Shown here: one piece after another, positions 1 to 9,377 of the stretch
Layout of the letters: each line of letters starts with the position of its first letter
Position numbering within the stretch: the stretch's first letter is position 1
Origin: Candidatus Jettenia sp. AMX2
GTDB taxonomy: Bacteria > Planctomycetota > Brocadiia > Brocadiales > Brocadiaceae
DNA length: 64,000 nt
NCBI GenBank assembly: GCA_030583665.1
Contig: CP129469.1
Location: 2,347,043-2,411,042 of the forward strand
Reading direction: 5' to 3'
Notes under the pieces: generated by a model
What the model saw: only the letters and a program-made list of their open reading frames with translations
Told to the model about the DNA's origin: nothing
Database searches by the model: none
Made by a program: the position numbers and the translations under genes

Positions 1-467
1 TCAATAGCAAAACTCTTTGTCCACCATATATTATTATGGAGTTTCCGAATCTGAATTAATGCCATTTGTGACGTTCCCCCTTTAAAGATAAATTCCGTGT
101 CAGGTACAGGGGTTTCATGTCCGGAATCTTTCACCGGTATATCTTTTATTATATTCCTGGCAACAATTCCTTCCCGTGAAGACCTGCGAAAAACCCGGGG
201 TCTTTGCAATACCTGAGCAACAGGAGGAGTTGTAAAACGTAATTCCATGAGTTCTGCGTCATTGAACTGTAGATCAGGAACTGGTGGCTTCCCCGTTCTC
301 AGTTTTCTGTCCATGGTATCCGATAACAATTGCAATTTTGCATCAACCTCATACGCTTCTCTGTTTAACAGTACCAAGGTATGAATTGTTGTATATATCA
401 GGTAACACAATACAACACCGAAAACAAATTTTTCCATATGCCTGAACAGGATATTTTTTATGTCCAT
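1..467 (-). CDS. Pilus-cluster membrane protein, PilP-position, cut by window edge
   Basis: An open frame starts at ATG 467 and runs off the left edge without a stop, so at least 155 residues are present and the C-terminus is missing. It lies 18 bp downstream of the PilO-like gene and is the third gene of the PilM/N - PilO cluster, the place where a PilP-type protein is often found. One hydrophobic segment sits at about residues 14-33, followed by a polar, proline-rich stretch, consistent with a short cytoplasmic tail, one membrane anchor and a periplasmic domain. No strong Shine-Dalgarno is seen; a second ATG at 437 (residue 11) is an alternative start. I do not recognise a specific family. 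Assignment to pilus or type II secretion assembly is inference from neighbours. Confidence 0.6.
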   Translation of the reverse strand, partial: MDIKNILFRHMEKFVFGVVLCYLIYTTIHTLVLLNREAYEVDAKLQLLSDTMDRKLRTGKPPVPDLQFNDAELMELRFTTPPVAQVLQRPRVFRRSSREGIVARNIIKDIPVKDSGHETPVPDTEFIFKGGTSQMALIQIRKLHNNIWWTKSFAI

Positions 468-485
468 GTTTTTATCAAAAACAGT

Positions 486-1373
486 TTATGCATTATAATC
501 AATAACATATACATCAAGAGTAACACCGACAACCGGATCAGGTAAGGAACCATCTACATCCTGAGTCAAAACATCCCCATGTTTCAAAGTAAAACCGGAA
601 TCATCGTTTTTATCCGTGCTTACAATAACAATGCCTTCTATAACAAACGGAATATCCGAGCCAAGAATCTCACGAAGAAGGAATTGAATGCGGCCCGCCT
701 GTAATTCAACCTTAAGGGTAAGGGGGATTGCAGTATAAAGTTGTGCAGGCGAAGGGTTATATGAATACGGTACCTCCCTGAAATTAATATTTTCGAGCTT
801 TGTTATTCCTTTGGTCTTTATCACAGCATTAATGAGCGTCTCTAAAATCCAGAACCTTTTTTGTGCAGGCAGGATGGCATCCCACGATGGAATATCAGAC
901 CCCCATTTCTGAAATGGTAGGGCATTTTCGTGAAAGATGATTTTGTTCTCTTGTATTTTTACTAACAGCGCAGAAGCCCTTTTTAAATATTCACTTCTCC
1001 AAAGCGCCTCGTCATCTATAGTAACATGACCCCTTTCAGGGTCTTCAATTACAAAAACGGCTTCCAGCAGATCGTCCTTCCTTTTCAGAAACGACCTGCA
1101 TTTTTCAACCTCTGCCTTATAAAGTTCAGTCTCTGCCTTTTTGGATTCAATCCAATGAGAATTATAAAGATCTTTTTTTAAGGCATACTTTTCTAAGGTA
1201 TCAGCCAAATCCTGTAAACCGTTATACCTCTTTGTACACTGTTTTGAAAGCGGGTAAACAACCAAAAGCAAAGAAACCATCAAGAGTAAAAAGATAATGC
1301 CTGTCAATATCCAGAAACGGAAGACTCTGGTAAAGAGGTCTGATAAAAACTTCCTGAGTTGTGAAGAATTCAT
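486..1373 (-). CDS. PilO/Amuc_1100-like pilus assembly protein
   Basis: This 295-residue protein has a short basic N-terminus, one transmembrane helix at about residues 20-42, then a charged, probably coiled-coil stretch (about 45-110) and a globular C-terminal domain. That is the architecture of PilO and the related Amuc_1100-type proteins, inner-membrane components that connect the cytoplasmic PilM/PilN platform to the secretin. It starts 6 bp after the stop of the PilM-PilN fusion, so the two are almost certainly co-transcribed and together form the inner-membrane alignment subcomplex of a type IV pilus or type II secretion machine. Family assignment rests on topology, size and position rather than on a sharp motif. 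Confidence 0.6.
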   Translation of the reverse strand: MNSSQLRKFLSDLFTRVFRFWILTGIIFLLLMVSLLLVVYPLSKQCTKRYNGLQDLADTLEKYALKKDLYNSHWIESKKAETELYKAEVEKCRSFLKRKDDLLEAVFVIEDPERGHVTIDDEALWRSEYLKRASALLVKIQENKIIFHENALPFQKWGSDIPSWDAILPAQKRFWILETLINAVIKTKGITKLENINFREVPYSYNPSPAQLYTAIPLTLKVELQAGRIQFLLREILGSDIPFVIEGIVIVSTDKNDDSGFTLKHGDVLTQDVDGSLPDPVVGVTLDVYVIDYNA

Positions 1374-1379
1374 ATTCTG

Positions 1380-3116
1380 TTACCTTTTCGACAACGATTC
1401 AATTTCAGTCCGGATTTCATCCGGTGTTTTTACAAGCCAGCGTATCTCAAAAGCGATATAACTTCCCGGTTCATCTTTTTGTCCTACCTGATAACTGGAA
1501 CCGGGGACAATCTCTACATTTCTGAATGCCGGAATGTTTTGATCAAAAAGGGTCAAACCCTGGATAGGCTTCAGGATATGCTCCCCCACAAATCCCATCC
1601 TCGGGTCCCTGCTTTCCCCTTTCATCTCCATAAGCAGTAATTTTCTAGGGGGTACAGATTTTTTTGGCGCCGGTGTCCTTCTTTGATTTTGAAAGAATTT
1701 AGGCTCCGTTTGCTTCGGCACCCCTTCACTTTTTAAAGTATTTTCATCTACCCATGAAGAACGAATGCTCGTTATAGATACATTATAGGGTATCAAAGGC
1801 AGCAGTCTGTCCAGTGTTTCCATCCAAAAAAACCTTGAAGAGTCAATAGAAGATATAACATTAAGTGCCGATTTATTTGCTTGTGCCTGAGTTTCAGCAA
1901 TTTTGTAGTTCCTTTCGAATTCCCTGACGTCTTGTAATTTCCTTTGATGATACTTATAAGAATTATCAAAATATTTAATTCTCGTATGCGAACCATAATA
2001 CTGCACAATAAGTGACAGGGCAAAACAAACAAGAGCAGCTATTGCATATGGTTTTTTTCTGGATATCTCGGCTGCTTTGAAAAGTTCCTGCGGCAATACA
2101 TTTGTTTTTATATGTCCGTACCCGATGCCCTGAAGTGCAAGTCCTAAAGCAACGGTAAGATTCATGAGGTTTCCATTGAAAAAATCGGGATCGATCTTAT
2201 CGGATAATTTTATATTATGCAGGGTGTCAATAACCTTTACCCCGGGTACAAAACTATCAGACAGCATTTTTCCGTTTAACGGATTTTTGAAGGCATTTCC
2301 CACCAGCACGATAGTTTTAAAAACCACTGCATCTTTTGTCAGTGATTTATAATATTCCACAGACCGCTGTATTTCTTTAACAAGGTCTGTATTTATAAGA
2401 GAAAGCGGAATGCTCCGCAACCATAAACGTTGACCATCGATAACAATCATATCTGTATTTTCAGTCTCGGCATTTATTATAATAGCAGGGCCATCTACTT
2501 GCTGGTCAAAAAGGACAAAGTTGTAAATGGCGAGAGGTGAAATTTGTAATGTCTTTATCTGATATTTAAGGGATATGATGTTTGCCAGTATATTGTCAAG
2601 TGTAACTCTCTTGGCTGCGAAAAGTCCTATCTCTATACCTTCTCCATGAGGATCAAGGTCTGACAATTGCTGGAAATCCCAGACAATCTCATCAAAATTA
2701 AAGGGAATTTGTTGTTTTGCTTCATACTGGATAACAGCCTTCAGTTGTTTTTTGCTAACAGGGGGAATAGTAGTAAATCTTGACAATATAAGGTGGCCGG
2801 GAACAGATACATGAATATTGTGAACTTTGTGAATCTGGTGCTTCAGCAAAAAGGCCCGGATAGCGTCTTTAATATGTATTGATTGTAAAAGATTTATGCC
2901 GGATGAAACAGTTGGGTATTCAATAATATCAATATCATCAACAAATACCGAATCCGAAATCTTTACGATCTTCACAGCCTTTAAAGCATGGCCGCCAATA
3001 TCCAGTCCCCAGGCAGTTTTCTGCTTCCCCTTTTTAAAGGCCTGGAGCAGTTTTGCTCTATGTATACCCGGCTTCTTAAACTTTATTGGGATATGTGGAA
3101 ATTTCATATATTTCAT
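1380..3116 (-). CDS. PilM-PilN fusion, type IV pilus assembly
   Basis: A 578-residue protein joins two usually separate proteins. Residues about 35-340 form an actin-like ATPase of the PilM type, with the phosphate-1 loop WGLDIGG at 36-42 and later VSVPGHLILSRF and EYYKSLT segments typical of PilM. A transmembrane helix follows at about 357-376, then a periplasmic PilN-like part with coiled coil. PilM normally docks on the cytoplasmic tail of PilN, so a fusion fixes that pairing. An upstream in-frame ATG at 3158 exists, but the terminator hairpin 3158-3208 abuts it, so I chose ATG 3116 (TGGAATAT upstream, weak Shine-Dalgarno). A c-di-GMP riboswitch lies just upstream, implying that the whole cluster is second-messenger controlled. 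Confidence 0.75.
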   Translation of the reverse strand: MKYMKFPHIPIKFKKPGIHRAKLLQAFKKGKQKTAWGLDIGGHALKAVKIVKISDSVFVDDIDIIEYPTVSSGINLLQSIHIKDAIRAFLLKHQIHKVHNIHVSVPGHLILSRFTTIPPVSKKQLKAVIQYEAKQQIPFNFDEIVWDFQQLSDLDPHGEGIEIGLFAAKRVTLDNILANIISLKYQIKTLQISPLAIYNFVLFDQQVDGPAIIINAETENTDMIVIDGQRLWLRSIPLSLINTDLVKEIQRSVEYYKSLTKDAVVFKTIVLVGNAFKNPLNGKMLSDSFVPGVKVIDTLHNIKLSDKIDPDFFNGNLMNLTVALGLALQGIGYGHIKTNVLPQELFKAAEISRKKPYAIAALVCFALSLIVQYYGSHTRIKYFDNSYKYHQRKLQDVREFERNYKIAETQAQANKSALNVISSIDSSRFFWMETLDRLLPLIPYNVSITSIRSSWVDENTLKSEGVPKQTEPKFFQNQRRTPAPKKSVPPRKLLLMEMKGESRDPRMGFVGEHILKPIQGLTLFDQNIPAFRNVEIVPGSSYQVGQKDEPGSYIAFEIRWLVKTPDEIRTEIESLSKR

Positions 3117-3157
3117 AAAAAATATTCCATACCCGATAATAGAAATATACAAAAACA

Positions 3158-3208
3158 AAAGGCCTTACCCGAAATATCTTATTCAGACATTAAGGAAGTA
3201 AGGCCTTT
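3158..3208 (-). terminator. Intrinsic terminator between riboswitch and pilus cluster
   Basis: Inverted repeat AAAGGCCTTAC (3208-3198) and GTAAGGCCTTT (3168-3158) is followed on the minus strand by TTTTGTTTTTG. It lies between the c-di-GMP riboswitch and the first pilus gene, so it could be the riboswitch expression platform. The 5' arm AAGGC could pair instead with GCCTT in the 3' part of the aptamer, a possible antiterminator (inference). A T run also follows on the plus strand, so it may act both ways. Confidence 0.7.
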
Positions 3209-3229
3209 CTTTTTATTTCTGGTTTATTT

Positions 3230-3326
3230 AACATTTTCGGTAGCAAGGCTATCTTTCAGCAAGGTTTTTGCCGGAAAGACCCTTTCCTTTGCGTCCCCTA
3301 ATCACTTAGGGTTTGCCTTTGTCGTT
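3230..3326 (-). promoter_or_regulatory. Cyclic-di-GMP-I (GEMM) riboswitch
   Basis: The minus strand reads AAAGGCAAACCC, a short hairpin loop, GGGGACGCAAAGG, a second variable stem, then ATAGCCTTGCTACCGAA. These are the conserved blocks of the GEMM class I c-di-GMP aptamer (GGCAAACC, GGGACGCAAAG and GGUUACCG-like 3' strand) in the right order and spacing. It lies downstream of miaA and directly upstream of the terminator and the PilM-PilN gene. GEMM control of pilus and surface-adhesion genes is well established in other bacteria; no covariance search could be run here. Confidence 0.85.
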
Positions 3327-3510
3327 ATGTATAGTTATGTTAGAACAAAATGCTGCTTTTAAAACTTTAGGAAGCCCTGTATTTTCTGACAAAATCTGTA
3401 ATACTTTATGACAGTTTATCTTGAGATCGCCATTATTACCATTCAAACCGCCTGCCTATATAACATGCATAGAATCTTATGTCAAATAAATTTTATGCAA
3501 CTTTGGCCAT

Positions 3511-4437
3511 TTATCGTATAAGCAATTCAGAAACTTTCTCTGCCAGAGATGACGTATTATTGTCAGCGGATGCGTGAATCCAATGAATATCCGGAAAACT
3601 TCGTAACCATGTCATCTGCCTTTTTGCAAACCTGCGGGTTCTTTTCTTAATCTCTGACTTAACCTCAGGAAGCGTATATTTTTCATACAAATAGTCAATA
3701 ACCTCTTTATACCCAAGTGCCTGGAAGGCTTGCTTACTTATCCCCAGAGGATTGCTTATCAACGTGCGGACTTCATCCACAAGCCCATGGAGAAACATGC
3801 GGTCAACGCGATCTTCAATACGTCTGTATAAAATGTCACGATCATATCCAACTGCTGCAATGGTACAATGATACCTGGGATTTTTATGGCCAAATTGAGT
3901 TTGAAAAGACGATATAGACTGTCCCGTTTTTTTAAAGACTTCAAGCGCCCGGATAATCCTCCTGTGATCACGCGAATGAAGCCTGGCAGCAGCTTCCGCA
4001 TCTACACTAGCAAGCATCTTGTGCAGGTATTCGGGGCCCTTTTCCAAAATAATAGACTTTAAATAGTCACGATATTTCCAATCTGCTGATGGTCCCTGAA
4101 ACAGGCCATTTACCATTACTTTCAGGTAGAGAGCGGTTCCGCCAACAACAATAAAAGGTTTGTTTTGCCTGCATAATCTCTGAACAACAACATCAAAATC
4201 TTTTATATACTGTCCTACACTATATTCTTCCCAGGGGTCCACAATATCGATCAAATGATGCGGAATCCTGTTTCTTAATGCAAGCGGGGGCTTTTCAGTA
4301 CCGATGTCCATACCCCGGTATACAAGCATAGAATCAGCCGAAACAATCTCTGCACCGGTTTTTTCTGCAATATGTATGGCTATGTCCGTTTTGCCACTTG
4401 CCGTTGGCCCGGTTAGTATACGGATGGGAAAGGTCAT
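3511..4437 (-). CDS. miaA: tRNA dimethylallyltransferase MiaA
   Basis: MiaA transfers a dimethylallyl group to N6 of adenosine 37 in tRNAs that read codons starting with U. The 308-residue length is normal. The N-terminal P-loop GPTASGKTDIA lies at about 10-20, followed by the family motifs SADSMLVYRGMDIGT, HHLIDIVDP and FIVVGGTALYLKV, and by the C-terminal KRTRRFAKRQMTWLRSF segment that contacts the tRNA. It starts 4 bp after the comEC-like gene, so the two are co-transcribed. The riboswitch and terminator downstream of its stop would end this transcript unit before the pilus cluster. Confidence 0.97.
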   Translation of the reverse strand: MTFPIRILTGPTASGKTDIAIHIAEKTGAEIVSADSMLVYRGMDIGTEKPPLALRNRIPHHLIDIVDPWEEYSVGQYIKDFDVVVQRLCRQNKPFIVVGGTALYLKVMVNGLFQGPSADWKYRDYLKSIILEKGPEYLHKMLASVDAEAAARLHSRDHRRIIRALEVFKKTGQSISSFQTQFGHKNPRYHCTIAAVGYDRDILYRRIEDRVDRMFLHGLVDEVRTLISNPLGISKQAFQALGYKEVIDYLYEKYTLPEVKSEIKKRTRRFAKRQMTWLRSFPDIHWIHASADNNTSSLAEKVSELLIR

Positions 4438-4441
4438 AGGA

Positions 4442-6943
4442 CTACTTCCTGAATGAAGAATAGTGTATTCCGTTTTTATCCAAGGTGAATGTTATAGCCC
4501 CTTCTTTGTGTGTCATCAAGGTCATAATACATCGATTCTCCAATAAATCAAGGGTATTGCTTGAAACAATACTGTCACTTGTATTAATAAAGGAATATGC
4601 AGGTTGTACAACATCAATGAATTTTTTCAGATTCCGTATCGATGAACCGTGATGGGGTATTTGAAGTATATCTGATTTAATTTCCGGAAACCTCGATAAA
4701 ATCAATTCTATACCTCTCTCTTCAATATCAGCACAAAGGATTATGGAGTACCCAAGGTATTCGATTTTCAACACACACGAATTGTCATTTGTTCGGGTAA
4801 AATCAGAAGCAAAGGGAAGAGGATTCAGTATCTTCACCACGGCAGGTTCGAAACCGGTTACCATTTCTCCATAAGAGATGGTTGCTGCAGGAATACGTTG
4901 CTTGTTAAGCAGGGAAAGTATTCTCTGGCCAGCCTTTGAGGCAAACAGATGAGGTTGTGAATAAACAGATTTTATAGTGAACCTTTCGGCAATCGCAGGC
5001 AAACCGTTCCAGTGGTCCTCATGCTCGTGCGATAAGATTACAAGGTCTATCAGTTTAATATTTCTGCTCCATAAAAATGGCGCAATGCTGTATCTTCCCA
5101 CATTGTTACTATGCCATGAGCCTGCATCATACAGGATATTTTTCCCGTTCGGAAACTGGATAAATATAGCTGCGCCATGCCCTGCATCGAGACACGTGAC
5201 CGTTAAAGAATTTCCCGGAGCCTTGACGATACCGGCAAAAACAAAAATATTTGCGCTCAGAAGGCCCCAGATAATAATCCTGCCGGGATCCAGTGATAAA
5301 TATGTATAAGAAAGAAGCAAGAGGAAAAACCCATAGTAAACAATGATCTCTGGCGGTGAAGGCCCTGTAACATAAAAATATGAATAGGGAATGGAAACAA
5401 GAAGCGAAACAAGGGACCCTAATGCAATATCTGCAATAGATGCCAGCCAGGCAAAAAAAGCAGCGAAAGGAGGGCATATTATCCCAAGCGTCAACAACAT
5501 AATACCACAGACGATAATAGCCCAGAAGAGCGGAAAAACAAGGATGTTTACGACGGGAACCAGTGGAGTAACAATATGAAAATAATAAGAGGTCAGTGGC
5601 AGGGTTGCCAAACATGCCGCGAGTGAGACACACAGGGATTTACGAAGATATTTTTTCAGGAAAAAGAACCGTCCTCTTTCAGCTTTTACCTGTAACGTAT
5701 CTACAAAAATAGCTGTTTTAAATAAAGTGCCTTCTATCTTTGATGAACCGTAGACAATACCCATCGTTGCCAATACCGATAACTGAAATCCAATATTAAA
5801 GAGATCGGAGGGGTTTCTCAGAAGGATAAAAAACATGGCGGTAAAGATACCGCTGGTAATATCCCATTGTCTCCGTATCAGAAAACTGCAGAAAAAAACA
5901 ATGGCCATCATGCCTGCGCGTAGTACCGGCGGATTAAGCCCTGTTAATAAGGCATAGAGAACGATAATTACCAGGATAATTCCTATTGCTGCCGTCTGAT
6001 TTAACGGTAACAAGCGTAAGGGTAAAAATATGGTAAAGATGACAATGCCAACATGGAGGCCGCTAATTGCTATAAAATGCATAATCCCGGTTTTCATGAA
6101 ATTATCGATTACTTCTCCCGGCAGGTCAACCCTGTTGCCTAACAACATGCTGCTGATCAGTGGAGCACTCCTACTGAAGGTATAGGTGTAAATAGTGTTG
6201 TTTAAGTAGTTTTTCAGGGCATATACGGAACTGTATATCCAATGGTTACCATAAATGCCCTTTGGTTTTATATTGTGGGTATTGACAACCGTCATTAAAC
6301 AGCGGACAGGAGGCATCTGTCTTCGTAAATAACTTTTGTAGTCAAATTCACCAGGATTACCCGGGGTACGGGGAAGAAAAGCACGTCCGAAAAGCTCTAC
6401 CCTTTGCCCGTAAACCAATTCACGCAGGATTGGCAAGATATTGTCTGCCATAAGAATTTCATCTTTTGATGGATATAAATTTACTTTGATATAGCCGGAT
6501 ATATCTTTCCATCCAGACACGGTTTCTATCTTCTCTGCACGGACAGTAAATGATATTTTATAACTGAACCTCCCCGGCATCTGTTCTGACTGAAGCCGGA
6601 GTAACCTGTTTTTGAGAATGTTTTCATCCAATACAACCGGAGGTTTTACAATTATACCTGTGATACGTTGCAGAGATTTGTCAGTGGTTAATAGATATTC
6701 AATATGATTTGCGGGGATAGATTCAGTGCGGTAGTCGTAATATGCCATTGATGTTGTTATAAGGAAGACAGAAAGACAGGGGATCAGTAATGCCGTGAAT
6801 TTATGCAGGCATAAGCAAAAGAGGCAAAACACCCAAAAGAAGAAAGCTATTACAAGGGTAACAGAAAGCGGGATGTCTGTCAGATATCCCAGATAAATAC
6901 CACAGACAAATAATAGAGTAATAACCACAATAGGACGTTGCAT
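4442..6943 (-). CDS. comEC: ComEC/Rec2-family DNA internalisation protein
   Basis: An 833-residue polytopic membrane protein with the three-part ComEC layout: N-terminal helices and a DUF4131-type OB-like region (about 1-230), the Competence domain with many transmembrane helices and the motif FIAISGLHVG (about 240-500), and a C-terminal metallo-beta-lactamase-like domain starting near DAGHGAAIF, with metal ligands in ILSHEHEDHWNG. In competent bacteria this protein forms the inner-membrane channel for single-stranded DNA; in non-competent species its role is unclear. The nearby PilM/N/O cluster could supply the pilus arm of an uptake system, but that link is inference. It ends in UAG four bases before miaA. 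Confidence 0.92.
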   Translation of the reverse strand: MQRPIVVITLLFVCGIYLGYLTDIPLSVTLVIAFFFWVFCLFCLCLHKFTALLIPCLSVFLITTSMAYYDYRTESIPANHIEYLLTTDKSLQRITGIIVKPPVVLDENILKNRLLRLQSEQMPGRFSYKISFTVRAEKIETVSGWKDISGYIKVNLYPSKDEILMADNILPILRELVYGQRVELFGRAFLPRTPGNPGEFDYKSYLRRQMPPVRCLMTVVNTHNIKPKGIYGNHWIYSSVYALKNYLNNTIYTYTFSRSAPLISSMLLGNRVDLPGEVIDNFMKTGIMHFIAISGLHVGIVIFTIFLPLRLLPLNQTAAIGIILVIIVLYALLTGLNPPVLRAGMMAIVFFCSFLIRRQWDITSGIFTAMFFILLRNPSDLFNIGFQLSVLATMGIVYGSSKIEGTLFKTAIFVDTLQVKAERGRFFFLKKYLRKSLCVSLAACLATLPLTSYYFHIVTPLVPVVNILVFPLFWAIIVCGIMLLTLGIICPPFAAFFAWLASIADIALGSLVSLLVSIPYSYFYVTGPSPPEIIVYYGFFLLLLSYTYLSLDPGRIIIWGLLSANIFVFAGIVKAPGNSLTVTCLDAGHGAAIFIQFPNGKNILYDAGSWHSNNVGRYSIAPFLWSRNIKLIDLVILSHEHEDHWNGLPAIAERFTIKSVYSQPHLFASKAGQRILSLLNKQRIPAATISYGEMVTGFEPAVVKILNPLPFASDFTRTNDNSCVLKIEYLGYSIILCADIEERGIELILSRFPEIKSDILQIPHHGSSIRNLKKFIDVVQPAYSFINTSDSIVSSNTLDLLENRCIMTLMTHKEGAITFTLDKNGIHYSSFRK

Positions 6944-7362
6944 AATTCAGGAAAGGCTTCCGGTTCAGAATTCAACGGTTAAAACACGGAACCACAGATT
7001 CCACAGATAAAAACCAGTTCACATAAATGGAAAATGTTTAAGTTTGGAGATGACTTAGGTATGTCTCTTATGCAAAACTTGTGATCAGGATATTCGTGTT
7101 TGGGTGAATACTCAATAACTATCCTGATTATTTCAACTTAGAGACAACAAAAAAAATTAATGTTTTTGAAGGTAAGATAAATTGTGGACAGTTCTTATTG
7201 TTTTTGTACAAAAAAGTCTTTTTGCCATGCCCAATAAACTACGCCTGCAAAACTTTTCTCCATAAAACCATCATAGATGGAAACAGGAAGCGGGAAAGGG
7301 GAATCAGGAAAATACAACGAGAGGTGTACGGTTGACTTTGTTATTCTCAGGCAAGCAAAATC
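6944..7362. other. Intergenic, no gene recognised
   Basis: This 420-bp gap lies between the MFS gene and comEC, both on the minus strand. I see no RNA motif or repeat shared with the rest of the window. The frame of the MFS gene stays open for 55 codons after its UAG stop (down to about 7196), but nothing in the predicted peptide is recognisable. Confidence 0.5.
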
Positions 7363-8616
7363 CTATACAATAATCTTAACGGTTTTCCTGGAAACAAACA
7401 TGGCAAGGCCTGTTCCAAAAAGGATAATAAGGATCATCCCCCATAACAAAAAGTGAGGTTTTACTTCCGCATCGAGGAGGATTCCGAAAATAAGCGGGGC
7501 TACTGCTGTAGAAAAAACGGTGATAGCTGACTGTAATCCCTTGAGAGAGCCAAGGTATTTAACACCGTAAAGTTCTGCCCATAAAGCACCTACGATTGTC
7601 ATATTAAGACCCATAGAAAGGCCGGCGCCTGTTAAATACACAAAAGCCCAGCATATGTCATTCCCCTTTACAAAACAGAGAATGCCAAGCCCCAGGGGAA
7701 TCAAAATAAGCGGGAACAGTGCCTTTGCGGAATAACGGTCGATAAGAGGACCTATCATGAGAGATACAAAAGCACGACCTGCTGCAAATGCGATGAATCC
7801 AGCAGAAACGGTTTGAATATTCCACCCTTTCCATGTTATCAGACTTGTCTGGTGGAAAAACAGGGCTGTCAGGAAAGCAGGCGTTATAAGGATGGGAACC
7901 TGCACAACATAATATCTCCAATCACGAATGACATCTCGTATCCTCCAGTCAAAATCCTCCGTTAACGTCTTTCCGTGCCTGTTATTGCTTCTTATTGCAT
8001 CCATTCCCGATTTTTTTGAAAAAATCCTGAATACTTTTTTTTCACGGTCTTTACGCAATAAAAACAATGCCGCAGGCGAAAAGAAGACAAGAATAAGTAC
8101 CGCAAGAAACATCCAGCCTGAACGCCATCCATATTTGAGTATCCAGGAAGAAACAAGAAAGGGGAATATCGCCTCACTTAAGGGATAACCTATGCTGGCA
8201 ATCCCTAACGCCTTACCTCTTACATTGCCAAATATTCTTGCCATGGTGGTAGACGATATCATCGTGAGGGTGCCCTGCCCCAGGTTGCGCACCAAAAGGA
8301 ATCCAAAGAATATGAACAGAAAATTCCGGCTTCCGCTTAAAAGCAAACAGCCCATGGCTAGGAGAAATCCCGCAGCAAGGGTGAACCATACAAGGCGAAC
8401 ACGGTCAAGCAGTCGTCCATGAATTGGCAAAATGCATGCAGAAACAAGGGTCGCGGCTGAATAAATGCTGGCAATTCCTGATTGGCTGTACCCGAACGTT
8501 TCGCGCATCGGCCCGATAAAAAGCGACACGAGGAAGGTTTGTCCGGGCCCACTGAATGCGGCGGTTAACAGACCAAACAGCAAAAGGTGAGGGTATTTTC
8601 TCAGAAGTTTAAACAT
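7363..8616 (-). CDS. MFS transporter
   Basis: A 417-residue protein with about twelve hydrophobic helices in two halves separated by a charged cytoplasmic loop (about 185-220), as in major facilitator superfamily permeases. The loop after helix 2 carries HGRLLDRVRLVW, an MFS motif A variant, and the second half has the matching GPLIDRYSAKAL. The overall look is closest to the oxalate/formate- or monocarboxylate-type MFS group (YnfM/OFA-like), but the substrate cannot be read from sequence. It is separated from comEC by more than 400 bp and from the next upstream gene by a long repeat-rich stretch, so it is probably transcribed alone. The stop codon is UAG. Confidence 0.9.
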   Translation of the reverse strand: MFKLLRKYPHLLLFGLLTAAFSGPGQTFLVSLFIGPMRETFGYSQSGIASIYSAATLVSACILPIHGRLLDRVRLVWFTLAAGFLLAMGCLLLSGSRNFLFIFFGFLLVRNLGQGTLTMISSTTMARIFGNVRGKALGIASIGYPLSEAIFPFLVSSWILKYGWRSGWMFLAVLILVFFSPAALFLLRKDREKKVFRIFSKKSGMDAIRSNNRHGKTLTEDFDWRIRDVIRDWRYYVVQVPILITPAFLTALFFHQTSLITWKGWNIQTVSAGFIAFAAGRAFVSLMIGPLIDRYSAKALFPLILIPLGLGILCFVKGNDICWAFVYLTGAGLSMGLNMTIVGALWAELYGVKYLGSLKGLQSAITVFSTAVAPLIFGILLDAEVKPHFLLWGMILIILFGTGLAMFVSRKTVKIIV

Positions 8617-8765
8617 ATTTTCAGAATAAAACTCTCTGTAAAATGTGATAGGTTAACACATTCAAATAAATGTATCAAGAAAGAAAATAGCTCTGGATTT
8701 TTCCATCTTTGTACAGTAAGTTATGGAAAACCCCAATCCAGCTTTGTGTTCTTCATAAACTTGGT

Positions 8766-8818
8766 ACTACTATCCATCAACTTCTTATTTTTTGTGCGTG
8801 TTTTTCAAAATGCATAAG
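8766..8818. repeat. Short repeat C, copy 1
   Basis: About 50 bp beginning CTATCCATCAACTTCTTA and ending near CAAAATGCATAAGC recurs at 40223-40272 with a few changes. Both copies are intergenic and each precedes a copy of the longer repeat B. Nothing suggests that it is translated. Confidence 0.7.
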
Positions 8819-9032
8819 CTTGATAAATACCCCTCCCTCGATGGGAGGGGTTAGGGGAGGGTGGGTCAATCAATCAATGCTTTTCTTATGACTTTTTTCT
8901 GCATCGGTGGGTCGTTTTCTGAGCATTTTTGCTCTATGCCGTAGTTCTTTTTTCAATTCTTATTCACCCCCACCTGGCCTCCCCCATCAAGCCTGCCTGT
9001 GCGTCACCGCACGCAGACAGGGGGGAGGAAAT

Positions 9033-9360
9033 TTTAGTATTTCGAATTTGGTTGCGGCCGAAGGCTGTGCCAAGCCCGAAGGGCTGACATGATTATAGTA
9101 AATAAACAATCAAAAACCAACAACCCCGAAGGGGTGACATGATTGTAAGATGATTGTGGGTTTCCTATGTCACCCCTTCGGGGTTAGAAATCTTTTGTAT
9201 GACTTTTGCTATAATCATGACATCCCTTCGGGATTAGAAAACAAAAAACAAATCGTAATAGTTCATCGCAAAGGCACAAAGAATGCATTTGAAATTGTTT
9301 CGTATTTCGTATTTCGAATTTGGTTGCGGCCGAAGGCCGCGCTGTGTGCTTCGTGGTAAA
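9033..9360. repeat. Intergenic repeat B, copy 1
   Basis: A roughly 300-bp unit that begins TTTCGAATTTGGTTGCGGCC and contains several short perfect hairpins built on AACCCCGAAGGGGTGACAT and its complement ATGTCACCCCTTCGGGGTT. Near-copies lie at 40340-40607 (same orientation) and 55431-55745 (inverted), and a partial copy is near 9885-9920. No open frame is conserved between copies. It looks like a non-autonomous or structured-RNA repeat family. Confidence 0.8.
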
Positions 9361-9377
9361 TTTGGCAGGCGGCGTGT

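Noticed and set aside
7196-7362. 55 open codons after the MFS UAG stop, in frame
   Set aside because: The expected chance of such an extension is not small, the peptide resembles no MFS tail, and the MFS protein already has a normal length.
9033-9360. CRISPR-like array
   Set aside because: Hairpin units are irregular in length and spacing, have no unique spacers, and recur as blocks elsewhere.
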